In this document: positions 63,838-64,000 of the stretch, one piece after another
How the letters are laid out: the number at the start of each line of letters is the position of its first letter
Position numbering within the stretch: the first letter of the stretch is position 1
NCBI RefSeq assembly: GCF_001184025.1
Contig: NZ_BBYG01000013.1
Coordinates: 124,001-188,000 of the forward strand
From: Streptomyces maremycinicus
GTDB lineage: Bacteria > Actinomycetota > Actinomycetes > Streptomycetales > Streptomycetaceae
Length of the DNA: 64,000 bases
Direction: 5' to 3'
Made by a program: the position numbers and the translations under genes
The notes under the pieces: generated by a model
The model's database searches: none
What the model was told of the DNA's origin: nothing
What the model saw: the letters and a program-made list of their open reading frames with translations, nothing else

Positions 63838-64000
63838 ACAACGGGCGCGTGACGAACGAGGCACCCACGGCCGACGGCACCCTGCTCCTCGACGAGCAGT
63901 TGTGCTTCGCGCTGTACGCGGCCCAGCGCGCCGTGACGGCCGCGTACCGGCCGCTCCTGGACGAACTGGGGATCACCTACCCTCAGTACCTCGTGCTGCT
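63834..64000 (+). CDS. ohrR: OhrR-type MarR regulator, partial
   Basis: The first 55 residues of a MarR protein are visible before the window ends. LLLDEQLCFALYAAQRAVTA and LLDELGITYPQYLVLL are the OhrR pattern; the Cys in EQLCFALY is the conserved peroxide-sensing cysteine. The GTG at 63834 overlaps the cbiO stop; a second in-frame GTG is at 63849. OhrR regulators sense organic hydroperoxides and usually control ohr. The tight coupling to a metal transporter is unusual. Confidence 0.82.
   Translation, partial: MNNGRVTNEAPTADGTLLLDEQLCFALYAAQRAVTAAYRPLLDELGITYPQYLVL

Overview
The window is a high-GC, gene-dense piece of an actinomycete chromosome, almost certainly a Streptomyces. The evidence is the third-position GC bias, many GTG starts, long perfect-stem terminators, and Streptomyces-type genes: an SsgA-like sporulation protein, a WhiJ-type triad (XRE regulator, DUF397 protein, anti-sigma-like ATPase), tam/tamR, the galTEK operon beside an SSS transporter, an Rpf protein and a protein O-mannosyltransferase. 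The gene order resembles the chromosomal core of Streptomyces around glmU-prs-ppc-gal-ispE-rpf-pmt-cbi. No insertion sequence, phage integrase, rRNA or CRISPR array was seen.

Layout. 1-2132: a conflict-type module made of a WHH nuclease fused to a SUKH immunity domain (minus, cut by the window edge), a YwqJ-type deaminase and a SUKH-3 protein. 2157-3443: NarL-type histidine kinase. 3774-3848: tRNA-Gln(UUG). 3961-8724: glmU, prs, rplY(ctc), pth and a membrane protein, all plus. 8758-8807: a 50-bp perfect palindrome acting as shared terminator, then ppc on the minus strand. 11875-13565: acyl desaturase and its TetR neighbour. 13686-15453: CsbD protein, a deleted VOC pseudogene, tam and the divergent tamR. 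15412-16905: LuxR response regulator and a GNAT acetyltransferase. 17079-22556: galT-galE-galK (minus), divergent SSS symporter and a small membrane protein. 22636-26448: small secreted protein, the WhiJ-type triad, a RibD-like reductase, a membrane protein and a lipoprotein.

26493-38671 is the most striking region. A 2,584-residue RHS/YD-repeat polymorphic toxin carries a ricin-B lectin insert, a Lys/Ala-rich helix, a pretoxin HINT domain and a C-terminal deaminase-like toxin. Three bases downstream is a Cys-rich candidate immunity gene, and a giant secreted DNRLRE/FG-GAP protein is transcribed divergently. 38708-45692: an orphan LuxR regulator without the usual phospho-acceptor Asp, two tandem P/Q-rich membrane-anchored PQQ-type propellers and an ABC-F ATPase. 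46026-53655 (all minus): ankyrin/HEAT protein, ispE, rsmA, rpfB, tatD-family nuclease, zinc-ribbon protein and rsmI. 53718-60550 (plus): pmt, a PNT/AlaDH-type dehydrogenase and two tandem penicillin-binding proteins. 60569-64000: ssgE-like gene, then an ECF metal transporter (cbiM-cbiN fusion, cbiQ, cbiO) coupled to an OhrR-type redox regulator cut by the window end.

How the genes fit together. Cell-envelope supply is well represented (glmU makes UDP-GlcNAc, two PBPs, RpfB, Pmt glycosylation, SsgE). galTEK with the SSS transporter forms a galactose uptake and Leloir module. tam/tamR links the TCA cycle to oxidative stress. The metal-ECF/OhrR string may link nickel or cobalt supply to peroxide sensing. 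Two unrelated deaminase toxins, each with a candidate immunity partner, lie 25 kb apart.
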